A stretch of DNA of 64,000 nucleotides from Viscum album (taxonomy: Eukaryota; Streptophyta; Magnoliopsida; Santalales; Viscaceae): positions 232,677,591 to 232,741,590 of the forward strand of contig OY728143.1 of NCBI GenBank assembly GCA_963277665.1. Direction: 5' to 3'. This document shows, in pieces, positions 62,739 through 64,000 of this stretch. Every line of letters begins with the position of its first letter. The stretch's first letter is position 1. The notes under the pieces were generated by a model that was given only the letters and a program-made list of their open reading frames with translations, ran no database searches and was not told the origin of the DNA. The position numbers were made by a program, and so were the translations under genes.

Positions 62739-64000
62739 GATCCAACCTTGTAAATAATTTTATTTTTTATTTTTTTAAATCATCTAGTTTCTATTTATCT
62801 ATGATGTCTTTAGGTAAAGAGACATGTTTTCTCGTCATTGTAATTGAATAATTAATGGGGTTATGATTTTTAAGCCTCTAATATTTGATCAATAAGTTCC
62901 AACTATTCGATAGATTATCTAGATTATAGAATCAATTAACCTACCACATTGGTTTTAAATATGTGATGTTAAAGGAATTGGAATATGGAGATCGAAATAA
63001 AAATTTATTTCGAATTTCAAATAATTAATTTGATATTTTATTAAAGTAATTTTATATTTCAAATGAAATTATTTTATATAAATGTTTCTACATTTTATGA
63101 TACTATTCTCAGATTAGATAGACACTTAGATAGTGAATAAATGTTTACTACGATATATCTGACTAATTTTTTAGATAAAAATATTATTTTATAGATATTT
63201 AGAACTAAAAACACCTATAAAGTAAATATTTTTTATTTAATTAAATATTATGATATCTACCCAAAGTTATGTTCAACCACGTGAACAGAAAAAATATATG
63301 TAATGGAAAATCTATGAGGATTGAATATTGAATTCCTGTATTGAAACATATTGGTAATGGCGGAGTAGTAATGTAAAATTCAACAAGACCTTAAGCATAT
63401 AAGATATAAGTAGTAAATTATTACCAAAATGTTAAAAAATTTGGAGGATATTAATGAATCATGTTTAATGTGGAGTGTATTCCTGATAATAATTTTACGG
63501 CCCAGAAATTTATTCTAGAGAATTCTGAATTTTGAATCTCATCTTATTCAATACAATGAGCATCTATATTGGAGGATTCATTGGAAATTTTTATTTCATT
63601 ACCATAAAGAAGATAATGTGTTGGAATAATTTATAGATTTTGGCTTAAAATGAAGATTCTATGACAGTTTGACATGTTTAAATCTTTTCCACAGTATGTT
63701 TTCATATTTTTGATCATAAAATAGAATTTACAACATTCCTCTTATTGAGTAATTCATCATATGAACCATGTAAATACATGTTTTAATCTTTCCATCCATA
63801 CATTTGTTATTTATATATTAAATGAATTTATTTTGTATTTTTCTTAAAAATGTAATTCATATAATGGGTGTTTTCCAAGAAATTTATGTTTAATTTATGA
63901 TAAAGGATCATAAATATGGAGTTCAAATATTTTTACCTCTAAATTGTATTATAGATATAACTTTTTATTATAAATTCATCAACACAGTATGGGGTATTAG
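62739..64000. other. AT-rich stretch with no recognised feature
   Basis: This flank of the long-LTR element was contiguous with 49,219 and leftward before the insertion. No domain or repeat was recognised. Confidence 0.45.

Noticed and set aside
1..64000. CRISPR array, bacterial operons, rRNA or tRNA genes
   Set aside because: No regularly spaced repeats, no ribosome-binding-site-led genes and no tRNA-like GGTTCGAATCC box were seen. The tRNA-related sequences are primer binding sites.

Overview
The window is about 64 kb of very AT-rich (roughly three quarters A+T by eye) nuclear DNA with no intact protein gene, rRNA or tRNA that I can recognise. What it holds is layered, heavily decayed retrotransposons of the kinds found in seed plants: Ty3/gypsy elements with a chromovirus-like C-terminal tail, Ty1/copia elements (one Sirevirus-like), and an L1 LINE with a C-terminal RNase H domain. 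Stops and frameshifts interrupt every coding stretch, and stops often sit where Trp, Gln or Arg is expected, as C-to-T and G-to-A decay would give. I infer a plant with a large, repeat-rich genome that removes old insertions slowly; the species cannot be named from this.

Layout. 1-3.5 kb: 5' part of a minus-strand Ty1/copia (Sirevirus-like) element, with LTR, primer binding site (PBS) and gag, running off the left edge. 5.5-9.6 kb: plus-strand Ty3/gypsy pol (RT, RNase H interval, integrase, C-terminal tail). 11.9-18.4 kb: minus-strand Ty1/copia element with PBS, gag zinc knuckle, protease, integrase, RT and RNase H remnants. 18.4-27.2 kb: nearly complete plus-strand Ty3/gypsy element with two LTRs of about 1.9 kb around gag, protease, RT, RNase H and integrase. 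28.1-36.0 kb: a long-LTR element (LTRs about 2.7 kb, internal region about 2.5 kb) whose internal region I cannot assign. 36-45 kb: almost featureless AT-rich DNA. 45.2-47.5 kb: minus-strand Ty3/gypsy RT and integrase remnants. 49.2-62.7 kb: a structurally complete, apparently non-autonomous long-LTR element with a perfect 5-bp target duplication (TATGT), tRNA-Met-type PBS, polypurine tract and LTRs of about 4.8 kb; its 5' LTR carries a 5'-truncated L1 of about 2.1 kb that is absent from its 3' LTR. 62.7-64 kb: nothing recognised.

None of these elements looks able to move: RT Asp-Asp pairs, integrase zinc ligands, an integrase Asp and an RNase H Asp are changed in the copies where I could read them. 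I found no convincing new biological system. The most informative items are the long-LTR element at 49.2-62.7 kb with its LINE 'filled site / empty site' pair, the unassigned internal region of the 28-36 kb element, and a striking shortage of GpC dinucleotides (none between 9,172 and 10,488).
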